Assembly (NCBI RefSeq): GCF_020921035.1
Contig: NC_063158.1
Span: 23,794,178 to 23,858,177, forward strand
Length of the DNA stretch: 64,000 nt
Direction of reading: 5' to 3'
DNA from: Rhodamnia argentea
Taxonomy: Eukaryota > Streptophyta > Magnoliopsida > Myrtales > Myrtaceae
Part shown: positions 21,435 to 31,876 of the stretch, one piece after another
How positions within the stretch are numbered: the stretch's first letter is position 1
How the letters are laid out: each line of letters opens with the position of its first letter
Notes under the pieces: model-generated
Told to the model about the DNA's origin: nothing
The model's input: only the letters and a program-made list of their open reading frames with translations
Databases searched by the model: none
Position numbers and translations under genes: made by a program

Positions 21435-22815
21435 TTGCCAAACAAGTGGGTCATGTCATAATTAGTCTGATCCAAAAAAACTCATTTAACCCGTTTATTG
21501 CAATGCAAACCTTTAAATCCATAACTGACCCGAACCGTCCCATATTCTAAAACAATTTTAAAAAACTCATACTCAAACCGAGGTAAGATTATAAAGTGAG
21601 TGAGCACGAGAGAGTCATAAAAATAGATTAGGCTCCGTTTGTTTCGCGAAAAATGAAGCGTTTTTGAAAAATGTTTTTCAAGAAGTTATTTTCTAGGAAA
21701 ATAATTTTATTTTTCAGTGTTTGACTTAAATCTAAAAACAAATTGAAAAACATTTTTCGTCGTTTGGTAAGAAAAATATTTTTCGCAGTACATAATTTTT
21801 TTGATTATTTTTTATTTTTTCATTTCTAACTTTTTAAAATTTGAAATTTTTTCTTTTTAAAATTTAAAATTTCTTTTCTTTTTTTATTTTCTATTTCTTC
21901 CTCCTCCATATTTCTTCCTTCCTACGCCGCCGCTCCTTCCTCCGCTACTGCTCCTCCGCCGCCGTTTCTTTTTCCGAGAGGCCAAACGCCAACCAGAAAA
22001 AGCAAAAGGCAAGCATCAAACTTCGTCGCCTTCGTTGGAACATCTTTCACGGGACAGCCACTGACCATGGCGACCGGCAGCCGAGCCTCGCTACCAATCG
22101 GCGAGATCGACACCGTCGGCGAGCTCGTGGCTCGCCTCGTCGCCTCGAGCTCGCCATCAAAGAGGCCGCGAGGCAAACTGTGGCCTTACGAGGAGATCCG
22201 AGCCTCGCGACTGGCGAGGTGAATCGTGGCCTCATGAGGAGATTTGGCAAACTTGTGGCTCGCCTCGCCGCCTTGAGCTCGCCGTCAAGGCGATTCCAAG
22301 ATTGCAACTCCGTCTGGAATCGAGCGTGGAAGAGAAAACCAGCCGTGAGGAGAGAGAACGAGAAGGAGAAGAGGGGAGAGAAAGGGGCACTTTTGAGAGA
22401 GAGTGGGGATTTTCGAGAGAGAGTAGAAGGAGCAAAAAACGTGGGAAGGGATTTCAGTATTCACGGAGGCCATGAGATAGGAAAATGATTTTCGGTTTTT
22501 TGAAAACGGAAATCATTTTCCTCAACTTTAGAAGGTTTTTTTCCATTGACCGAAAGATATCTTCTGTTGACTATCCATTTTCCGCCTCCCAAAAGCCGAA
22601 AATTAGGAAAATTATTTTTCAAAAAAATATTTTTCGTGAAACAAACGGAGCCTAAATAAGTTGTAAATCCCTTTAGGATTCATTTAATAGTTATATAATG
22701 TTTAAATTCAATTTTTGAATATTACTAATCCATATAACAACTCGGTTCCACCGTATATGGGTTAATAAATGGGTTTATAACTCATTTTAACGGGTCTACT
22801 ACAAACTCGAAAAAT
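21435..22815. repeat. Family S foldback element, interrupted by a MITE
   Basis: 21435-21631 and 22652-22810 together match, in opposite orientation, the element at 52379-52812 (shared 'gacccgaacc..atattc', 'aaaaaactcatactcaaa..gaggtaag', 'gtgagcacgagagagtcat'). The GGCTCC element lies between the two parts, so S was present first. Confidence 0.65.
21632..22651. mobile_element. About 1-kb foldback element with GGCTCCGTTTGTT ends
   Basis: Ends are ggctccgtttgtttcgcgaaaaat and atttttcgtgaaacaaacggagcc, inverted repeats of about 24 bases, with longer subterminal similarity (gaaaaacatttttc). The centre (21900-22440) is GC-rich with no recognisable protein. It is nested inside the family S copy. 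The flanks (..atta / taaa..) give no unambiguous target duplication. Confidence 0.8.
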
Positions 22816-22989
22816 TACAATTAAAAAAAAAAAGATTGCGTCCACTAGAAGTCAAAAATCATAGTAGGGACGAGAAATTTAGTCCAGCAGAAGCAACAAT
22901 CCAATTGTCGATACCTTCATCTAGAGAGATCAAGATTGCAAAGAAGGAGCCCAAGTTCGAACTGTTCAATATATGCAATTGGACCTATT

Positions 22990-24310
22990 TTGTAATAAAT
23001 GAGCCACAAATTAAATAAGTGAGCCCATTGTCCTTTAACCTGACCCCAGCCCAACCCCAAATTTCTCCTTCTTTAGCAGAGACCATCGACGTTAACGAGG
23101 GAGCTCGACACAGAGAGGGAAAGAGCGAGAACCCTGGCGCCCTCATGATCCGAACGCCACAACAAGCCAAATCAACGTCCTCTTGCTGCACCGGGTAAGA
23201 ATCGAAGCCTTTATTCGTCTAAATAGAGAAAAATTTTGGATTTAAGGCACCATTTTAGATTTGTGTAGAGTCTGAATTTATGTGTCCGATAGCATGGTCG
23301 TCTGATTGTGTTTTTGCATAAGAAATGAACTTTAGGTTGTTGTGAAGCAATAGGACTTGACGAATGTTGAATTGAAGCTACGGTTTGCCCAGAATGAGAT
23401 TTTGAAGTTCGGTGTGTTGCTGTATACTATGAGTTCATCAATTGATTTGTTTCTTCGAAAAAATAAAAGTAAAAGCGATGTTTAGAGCATATTTGATGCA
23501 TAAAAATGGATTGAGCATTTACTAGCATTTGTCATTGGAAAAGGCATAGTAGCTTTTGAACATAGCTTGGGTTGATTTGTATGAATAATTTAGCAAACAC
23601 TTCAGAAAATGTGTTGCAAAGGTACATATGTATCCATACGTTAACATGTGAACCTGGATTATAAAATGACTTTGCAGTAGTTGAAAGGATGGTATGTGAA
23701 TTTTTTCGGCTAAAGGCTTTATGAAAGTAATTGTCAAAAACTATATGTATTGGTTTATGAAACGCGTTTTTATTGACAAATGGAATTGTGAAAAGTCATG
23801 TGACTTGGTTTATAAAACCAGTTTATGGGAGGATGCTAATATGAGTTGTGTGGTGCTCAAGATTGCTATGAACCCGTTTGAGGGGCTTGTGGGAATGGGG
23901 TTTGTGAGTATGAGCATACTAGTTTAGGAAATCCTTGTAGGACAAACCACCGGTATTATAAGTGGAGACCTTGCCAAGTGAGGAACCTCGATCGCCTTTT
24001 ACCCATAGTTAGATTCTTGAGCACGAGATTGATTTATCAATGGGTTAGACTATTGATATTTGTTTTGAGATTGTGGTCTGAAACGAATACTTTTGCTATG
24101 AATCTATGATGTTCATTTTGGTCGTAAAGGTTTGATATGTTCCAAGTTTAGTGTAAATGAGTTATATTTTATGTATTAAATGTGCATAGTGATATTATGT
24201 TCAAGTAATATATAATTCATTTTGGTTGCAAAGGTTTGATATGTATTTTGAGTTTGGTGCAAATGAGTTCTATTTTGTCTTTCGGGTTCAGTGAGCTGTA
24301 TTCCGAGTTT
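22990..24310 (+). repeat. Degenerate LTR related to the one inside DUF4220 gene A
   Basis: Shared blocks in the same order include 'gaatgaactttaggttgttgtgaagcaatagga', 'acggtttgcccagaa', 'gtgctcaagattgctatgaacccg' and 'ccaccggtattataagtggagaccttgccaag'. It is much more diverged and shortened than 18708-20670. Termini and target duplication are not resolved, so the coordinates are approximate. Confidence 0.7.
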
Positions 24311-25246
24311 GGTGTAAATGATCATTAGTGATCGAGAGGGCAAGCCCCAAGTAGGAGGTTCAACGAGCTCTATGTACATATTTGATAGCTGGTCATGGCA
24401 CTTGTTATAGTGGTTTTGGGCCAACATACCTTCACTCAAAAGTTTAAGCCAATGAGTTATGAACCAATTTGTATATATTAACTGTTCCATACCACATTAA
24501 TTCTTCAATATGAGAGTTCTCTAACACAACACACACGTATATCCGAACGCCTCGCGCCTAAACTAGATTCTCCATCACGGACGTAGCTCCTTCTTAGCAA
24601 TTACATAAACTGAATCTCACCTCCTTACCATAAGCAGCCAGTTGGACTCCTATCGAAGAAAGGATGCTTCGATCAACTTAGGGAAGGATTCTATTTTAAT
24701 TTTGATTTCGGTATTTTTAATAGAACAACGACATGGTGAAATTGTTTTAATTTTGATTGCGGTCAAAGTGATTGTGATAGTGACTATAGACGACATTCAA
24801 ATGGAAAAAAAAAAAACCGTCTTTAAAAAGACATCAAATTTATTCTCTTAAGTTGCTAGAAAACTATATATTTGTGACTTAGTTATAAGTGTTTAAAAAA
24901 AAACCGTCTTTAAAAAGACATCAAAGTTATAAGTGTGTTTTATTTTTGCTCGAAGCGCAGCGCAAAACCGTGTTCTCTAATGGAAGAAGAATAAACGCGA
25001 AATAAGAGGCAACAAAGCAAAGACTCTTTCTAACTCGCTCCCGCACACGCAGGGAGTGGGGAGACAGAGGGAGAGAGAGATGGTCTGCTCCTAGAATTCT
25101 GTCTGATGAACAAACATGATAAACATACACAGAATGACCAGTTTCAGTGCAGAAGATATAATGTTGCGACCACATTGCGTTTTCCTGATACTGCAATTGA
25201 GAACCTGAGGCACAATTCAGATAAAGGTACATGCTAAGAGCAAGAA
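24311..25246. repeat. Block X copy 2 and 3' flank of winged-helix/LRR gene A
   Basis: 24765-25000 matches block X at 10980-11480 and 34730-35160 ('gtgactatagacgacattcaaatgg', 'tttgctcgaagc'). It includes an internal 30-bp duplication of 'aaccgtctttaaaaagacatcaaa' (about 24814 and 24901). From 25105 the sequence matches the 3' flank of gene B at about 37955. No separate gene is seen. Confidence 0.55.
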
Positions 25247-27798
25247 CTATATGCATTGCAAAGTAGATCTACGTCTTCGGAACGACCATGTCAAGCCCAG
25301 GTCTACCATTTCCGACTCACTCTCTTGCTTCAGCCAGACTCCATTCTCATCGCAGGGGAAAAATGTGAGCCTGGGACATTTTGCCTTCTCCAAGTAAATC
25401 AGCCCTGGAAATGACTTTTGCACCTCACCCCAATCCCCCTTGAGTTCTTTCAAGGACCGCAGGCGCAGTACCTGCACTGTCCATGTTATGTCCTTGCCCT
25501 GTTCCACGCAGAGACTCTGGAGATTCCCTGCAGTGATATATAGCTTCTTTTCTGGCTTCAGTTTGCCTTCTGTCAGCCAAGCATTCAGTCTGGTCCCTGG
25601 GAAACACTGGAGTTCCAATTTCTGCAGGTTTGTCTTATTTTCTCCAGGATCTGGGGAAGCTGCCATAGCAGCCGTGCCGTCCGTTGAACTTGATTTTTTA
25701 CTGGGTTGTGGGACAAGTGCTGGCTGCCCTGCTGACTGGGCTGATGGTAGAGGTTGTGCCGGACTATCTTCTTGCTTTGCTCTATTTCCACATATGCATC
25801 TTCTAAAAGCCCTCTCATACCGTGAGTTTAATGAAGCCCTCTCTGGCCTAGAACTCTCACGAGTCTGTTCTCTCGACGGCATAAGTAGCCATATTATCGT
25901 CAGCTTCTCAAGAAGCTCAAAGCCCTGCAGAACCTGTACCTCTTTCTTCCTCGGGAAATCTTTCCTTGATGTATTGATGCTCAATTTTCTCAGATACTTC
26001 AATGCTGCCAAAGCTTCGAGCCCACAAGATTCTTTACTTGTTGACTGACCGATATAAAAGCCCTTGAGGACTCGGAGTTGTGAGAGCGAGGCAAGGCCTT
26101 CCGGAATGTGATCGAGCAGGTAACACTGGGAAATGTCCAAGTGAGTGAGGTTCTCGAGCGCGTCTATGTTCTTAGGGAGTGCCTCTAAATTGTGACAGGC
26201 TCTGAGGTCCAAAATCAGCAAGTTCTTGAGCTTGCATATGGAATCTGGGAGCTTGGTTATTCTTGAAATACCTTGAAGACTAACAAACTTGAGATATTTC
26301 ATATTCTCCAGCGCATCCAAAACTTTAGTGGTCTCTATTTCGATATGTTGGCCAGCCGAACCCTGCCAACCACCGAGGCGTAGCACATTGAGATTTTTCA
26401 GCTTTGAGAACCAGGCCTTTGTAAAATCTGGATGAGGATCATTGACATTGAACAGGGCATGCAGTTTCTCTTGATGTTGTCCACTTGTCAATTGCGTCCG
26501 AGACGATTCATTACCCCTGACCACCAAACAAGCTCGGTGAGACCAGCTGATATCGTTTGCAGGAACTCCCATCGTATCGAAGCTGAGGAATCTACATTCC
26601 TCTGCAATTCTTACAACCACAAGGCGAACCAAAGGATCCATCTTGAAGCCAACCAGTCTTCGATTCTCGAGGTCGGGTTCAATGAATCCTTCGGCTACTA
26701 TATTCCGCAAAATATTTGTAGTGTCGGAATGAGAGTTGACAAAGCCCTCTCCAATCCACCATTGCACCAGAACCCTCTTCTTCACAACAGCTTTTTCTGG
26801 AAATACAGAGAAACACAGCAAACATAACTTCGTCTTGCGTTCGAGATCGTGGAAGACCTCCAGAAATTCGTGGTAAAAATCAAGGAAAGCAGAGCTCCCC
26901 TGAATCTTCTTCTTCATGTCTTCACTTTGCTTCTCACCAACCAAATAGTATGCATCAAACGTCGTGCCCACAGTTCCACCAGCCTCACCGCCGTGGTATT
27001 CATCTTTTCCTTGTTGCACGGCATTAATATGGTGTCTCAGGTCTGTTAACATTGCCTCGAGTGAGGATACCTTGTCGCAAACTTCCTTGGTGGGAACAAC
27101 ATCGGCTTCACATTCAAACTTAGGTAAAATGTTCCACACGTTTTGGAGGTTACCAAGATGTTGCTCAAGAGCCTGGTGGGCACTGACATTTTGCTCCATG
27201 CCCTTCAGAATGATATGTGCACGTTCCGCGTACTTGATATCCCTTTCCAACTTCTTAAACCGATCATATAGTTCAAGCTTGTTTGGAATCGGATCAGCAG
27301 GACTAGGACTAGAGTTAGGTTGAGCCTGGTTGGTATTCCAACAGCAAAGAACTGTTAGGATTCGGCTCTCAATCACAACGAAGTAAAGTATAAAAAAAGA
27401 GAAAGGGAAATCGAGACACAAGGCTTTATCCTGATTCATTCTTAAACAAGAGCTACGTCTAATATAAAATTTCACTATAATTAGCACCTCACACATTTCA
27501 TTACATCCCTCAATCACAAGAAAAAGAGCAATAGCTATTCAGGGCCCCAACTCAAATTATCAATGAAAAAATATGGGCTCAAACTATAAAAGCTCTCTAG
27601 AACTCTGTGCTTTCCTATCGAGGGGAATATGAACCATACGCCAATAAGAACACCATTAGAGTCGGTAGCACTACGGGCATTCTTGGGTTCAGATTTGGGA
27701 ATGGAATTTCTTACCTTGGAAAGAAAGGATTCACGAAGCTTGTCGATTATCCTTTGCACGGGCAAGGGTGCGGCAGCAGAAGAAGATGATGATGGCAT
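25247..27798 (-). pseudogene. Winged-helix/LRR (P-loop-less NLR-like) gene A, interrupted
   Basis: Close paralogue of gene B (38044-40335). The expected start MPSSSSSAAAP is at 27798 and runs 50 residues. A 294-bp insertion (27353-27646) with a target duplication then shifts the frame and adds stops. The rest (from LCCWNTNQAQ to the stop at 25247) is one open frame. After the break come a helical N-terminal region, a winged-helix segment (FSVFPEKAVVKKRVLVQWW) and an MHD-like KMDPLVR. LRRs follow (LPDSICKLKNLLILDLRAC), then a Ser/Pro/Gln-rich linker and final LRR-like repeats. It has no P-loop or kinase-2 motif. It is related to RPP13-like-4/At5g45520-like proteins. It may be a pseudogene, or may survive if the insertion is spliced out or an internal ATG is used. 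Confidence 0.85.
27353..27646 (-). mobile_element. 294-bp LTR-like insertion within gene A
   Basis: Comparison with gene B shows that these bases are extra. They start tgttaggattcgg and are flanked by AGAAC (27348-27352 and 27647-27651; one more A also matches). A relative starts at 63148 (tgttaggattcagc..., 'ttcattcttaaac.ag..ctac.tcta', 'cacatttcattacat'). The size suits a solo LTR of a small or TRIM-like copia element. The end ccaata lacks the canonical CA, so the class is uncertain and the strand assignment is nominal. Confidence 0.8.
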
Positions 27799-28441
27799 GG
27801 CTACCGGAGAGAGTGAGGAAAATTTCTGTGATATATCATGAGATTGAAAGGTGCTATAAATGCAAACCTCGCGTTGCAACTGGCGATGCAAAAGGGAAAG
27901 GAGATAAAAGAAAGGCTAATATTGACTCTTAACGGTACCAAGGACGGGGTAACAGAGTCTTCCTCAACTCTTATGCAGTCAACTTTTTTAAGCTCTCGGT
28001 GAGCTGGAAATACAGCTCACTATGACAAACCCACGTGGCATTTAATATATTTTCTTTTATAAGTTCCCTCATTTTTATTCTCTCTTGAGGTCAACTGGAT
28101 CATGTCTTCCGAAAGCGTGGACGGGGTTACAAAGTCTTCCTCAACTCTTATGCAGTTTGAAAAGCTTTTCTGCATTGGGCCCTTGCCTTTACAATATGGG
28201 CACAAGCACTCCACACCTTCCGATTGTGACCCAATAAGCAATGACTTAGCGCGTTACGTGGTCATCCCAGATATGAGAAAGGACGAATGATGCCAAAAAT
28301 TTAGCAACGTGGTGTGCGCATCATCACTAAAGTGATCTTTTTTTCTTCGATTTGACACTTAAGTAATAAAAAAAATCAGCATCGAAATGAGTGCCGTATA
28401 CAAATACTAATAGTCCAAGTGTCCTTTTGTCCAATTTAAAT
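27799..28441 (-). promoter_or_regulatory. Upstream region of winged-helix/LRR gene A
   Basis: 27900-28310 matches 40440-40905 upstream of gene B ('gacaaacccacgtgg', 'acaaagtcttcctcaactctta', 'gagaaaggacgaatgatgcca'). It holds the same ggtcaact W-box (28089-28096). The phrase 'cttcctcaactcttatgcag' occurs twice (about 27960 and 28137). In contrast to gene B, no DUF4220 gene follows on the other side; a Mutator-like foldback element does. Confidence 0.6.
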
Positions 28442-29300
28442 GGGAAAATTTCAAAAAAGGGTCCCAAGTCCCTTCATTTTTTAAAATAAGGGCCTCAAGT
28501 GCCTTCATTATCTCAAACAAGGGCCTAAAGTGGGCATTATTTCAAATAATGGCCTGAAATAGCCATACCAGTCTCAAAAAAGGACTCGACTCATTATTGA
28601 TTAGAGGCATTTTCTTGTACTTTTCTTTTTTCTATTTTTCCAAAAAATAAAATAAAATAAAGCAAGAAAGAAGCATAGGCGGGAGGGGGTTGCTCTCTCG
28701 CTTGTGGCCACCGCCCCAACACTAATGGGGCGGCGGCGATAGCCAGCGGGGTTGTCGGTGCCTCGACGAGGGCCACCAACCCCGCCGACTAGAGCGAGGA
28801 CCTCATGGCCCGGGTTCGAGGGTGGGCCGTGGCCTCCACCGGACCTAGACACCTGTCGCCGACCCTCTGCGACGGTCGCCGAGGACCAACGGAGGCCGTG
28901 GCCCACCCCCAAACCCGGGCAAGGGTTGGCGACCTTGCCTAGATCTAGGGGAGGGTTGCGGCCCCTCTCTCGTCAATGGCAAGGGCTACCGGGCCCTCGC
29001 CTTTGGTTGGTAGTAACCACATGTGGGAGGGCAAGGTCTTGCCGCATGTGGCTTCCTCTTCTTTTTTTTTTTTTTTTTATACTTTTACATTTTTTTTAAT
29101 TTAGTTTAACTAAAAATTAAGTTAAAATTATATTTTGACGGAAATACCCTTGATTGGCCGAAATTTTTGGCTAGCCGGTGAGGTTAGACCCTTATTTGAG
29201 ACAAAGAAGGGATTGCAAGCCCTTATCCGAAATGATGACCACTTCAGGACCCTTATTTGAGAAAATGAAAGGATTTGGAGCCCTTATTTGAAATTTTCCC
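28442..29300. mobile_element. Mutator-type foldback element with 9-bp target duplication
   Basis: Inverted ends of about 40 bp begin gggaaaatttcaaa. AATTTAAAT is present at 28433-28441 and again at 29301-29309, a perfect 9-bp duplication as left by Mutator-like elements. The arms carry repeated 'aagggcctnaagtg' units. The core (28680-29060) is very GC-rich. The open frames in the core are compositional and there is no transposase, so it is non-autonomous. Confidence 0.9.
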
Positions 29301-29461
29301 AATTTAAATTGTCCCCTTAACCCATTTTTCATAGTGTTTTCTCCAAACTCATTCTTTTAACTGGAATTTTCAATTCAATAATTTCTTTTTTCGATGTTGA
29401 AGTTCAAATGTTAGTAATCCTACCCTCAACTTTAAAGTATGACCATGCAAATTTGTTATAT

Positions 29462-30340
29462 TTACAATTTTGGTCTAGTGACCTACCAACGAGAAAAGTA
29501 TCAAAAAAATCATAAACTTATTATATTTGTATAAATTTAGTCATCAATTTTTCAGTTGAATCAATTTAGTCCTAAATATTTTTGCTTAGGTACCAATTTA
29601 ATGCATTCAACCAATTTGATGAAAAATCATTGACATGGACGAAGGTCGTGCTACGTATGATTGGCACTGTCATGGATATTTTTAATACACACGCGCGCGC
29701 ACATACACACATATTTCTTCCCCTTTTCTTTTTGCCAATGGTAGGTCACTGTCCACAAGCCATGGTTGAGGGTCGGCCTCACTTAGGTGAGGGCAAGCGT
29801 CGGTGAGGGTCCCCTCATCATATTTGACGAGGCCCTCACCCAAGCTAGGGCGGCCTCTTCTAGCGTTGCTAGAGCGAGGGCAAGGGCAAGGGCAGATATT
29901 TTGTTGTCGAACCTCACCTAGGCTACGCTCGTAGGGCCTCACCCTCACCCAGGTAAAGCTTGACGAGGCTAGATCTGACGAGGGGGGCCTCGCCGATGTA
30001 ATCCAGCAAGACCGACACTCTCGTGTGGGCGACGAGGCAACATCACCTAGGTGATGCTAGCCCTCACCGACCACCGGCAAAAAGAAAAGGGGAAGAAAGA
30101 AAAAAGAAAAGAAAAAATAGAAAAATAAAGTTCGAAAATGTTTTAAAATGTCCATGTCAACACCGACCTTGCAACGTAAGACGGCTAGCAACCACATCAA
30201 TAATTTTCAGCCTAAATTAGCCTAGTGAACTAAATTGGTACCAAAGTGAAAGGTAAGACTAAATTGGTCCAATTGAAAGGTTTAGTCATTTACAACTGAA
30301 TTTGTATCAATGCAATAAGTTTAAAACTTTTCTTATATTT
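29462..30340. repeat. Family P foldback element with GC-rich core
   Basis: The left arm 'aatttagtcatcaatttttcagttgaatcaatttagtcc' and the right arm 'aaattggtccaattgaaaggtttagtcatttac' are inverted. The core (29740-30060) is rich in 'ctcaccnaggtgaggg' palindromes. A short CG/CA run lies at 29690-29708. No coding. Confidence 0.7.
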
Positions 30341-30419
30341 TTTTTCCATACCTAAAAGTGAGTACCAAGAAATAAAAAGGGAAAAAGATAAATCTGGATG
30401 CACCTTTATCCACCAGAAA

Positions 30420-31370
30420 TTTCAGTGCTCCCACTATTTTATAGCTGCTGATCCGTGCAAGCACATGCTAGTTATGGGGCGGCTAATAAATGCATTTTTA
30501 AAAAATCAATTTGGAAGATTAGTACTTGTTTAGAGAAATAGGAGAAGCTGACAATTTTGAATAGCAACCTTATGCATGCTTAATTTTTACCATAAGATTC
30601 TAGATGAGGTGCTTCGGTCTGTCTAACTGTCGGTTAACTTTACACATAATGGGGTTAATTAATGAAGCGAAAAAACAAAACATAATTAGCTGCTACTTGC
30701 TAGCATTACTAAAGTCATAAAAATAATGTAATGGTTTTGGAATATGTGCAGCAAAAGTCCTGTGTTTACATTTTAGAAAGACCTCCTGTCGTTATTAGTC
30801 TTTGTTTTGCTCAAGTCGAAGTCGCCTCTCGAGTCTTCCAAAGTTTTGTCTTAGAAAATAAGGAAAGTGACATTAATAGTCCCTGAAATTGGGCCCAATA
30901 TGCAATATTATTCCTGAATTTTTAACTTATTTCATGTGATCCCTAAACTTTAGACCAATGTGCAATATGACTCTTGAATTTTTAATTCGTTCGATGTGGT
31001 TTTTGAATTTTTAGTACATGTTCAGTTTAGTCCCTCAACTATATGAGAATGTCCCATATTTTCCCTGAATTTGAATTAACGAAATGATAATATTGGACAT
31101 TTTCGGATGGTTCGGGGACTCTATTGAACATTTACTAAAAGTTCAAGGACTATATCGGACAAATTAAAAGTTCAAAATAACATTGCACATTGGTTCAAAG
31201 ATCATAAATTATTTGTGTAATTATCCCTAGTAAATACAATGAGGTGATTTGTAAATGAATGTTCGAACGGAAGGATCACATTCATGCACCAGTTTAGGAG
31301 CCATTGTATCTCTAGGAAGCTATCCGCATGATCAGTAGGTAATTTTCCATGGGGAAAGTAGTTACGAATG
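30420..31370. repeat. Duplicated block Y copy 2
   Basis: Matches 13800-14340 in order (from 'gattagtacttgtttagagaaataggag' to 'gcatgatcagtaggtaattttccat'). It is split by the 30866-31232 foldback. It lies downstream of the NB-only gene. Confidence 0.65.
30866..31232. repeat. Foldback element of 'stress-phrase' type (family R)
   Basis: The left half has 'ccctgaaattgggcccaatatgcaatattattcctgaattttt' units. The right half has their reverse complements ('ggggactctattgaacat..aaaagttcaaggactatatcggac'). It interrupts block Y copy 2, so it is younger than the duplication. Confidence 0.7.
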
Positions 31371-31876
31371 AAGTCATCATATCTAGAGGTAAGCCAGGGC
31401 TTTGCGCAGACAATATGGCTCTCTCATGTGTTTAACATCGACCTTGCAATCTTCCATGTCAAAGAACTATAGGTTCTCTTAATATGATTGATGAGAACGC
31501 AGAGTAAAAACTCACTCTAGTCATGCCAAATTCTTGAAAGAGTAGAACCACAATAATTTTTAACTACTTATTGTTTGTTTTTTGTGGCCCAAGATAGACG
31601 GTTAGTCTTATAGTCATCCAAAGACTAATACATAATCAATTCTACCGTGACGTGTTATGCATGTTTACAAGATTAGGCATGCTGGATACAAAGCTATCAG
31701 CTATTGTTTCTTGCATAGCTACCGAATGAACCAGGCATGAAGAAAGATCCGGGTTCCAAAAATCAAATACCAGTTTCTGGAAACACAGATTTATTCAAAA
31801 TCAAAAGACAAGTCTTTCTCATGATACTAAATCAAACAGATGTGCGAATGAACAACCTTAGAAAGCCACACCATTC
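31371..31876. other. Spacer and 3' flank of NB-only gene
   Basis: No gene recognised; probably contains the 3' UTR of the minus-strand NB gene. Confidence 0.4.

Noticed and set aside
21922-22488. Overlapping Arg/Ser-rich frames on both strands
   Set aside because: Inside the GC-rich core of the GGCTCC foldback element; compositional.
28601-28912. Open frames of about 100 codons in GC-rich DNA
   Set aside because: They lie in the core of the Mutator-type foldback element; long frames on several overlapping frames are expected from GC content and no protein motif is present.
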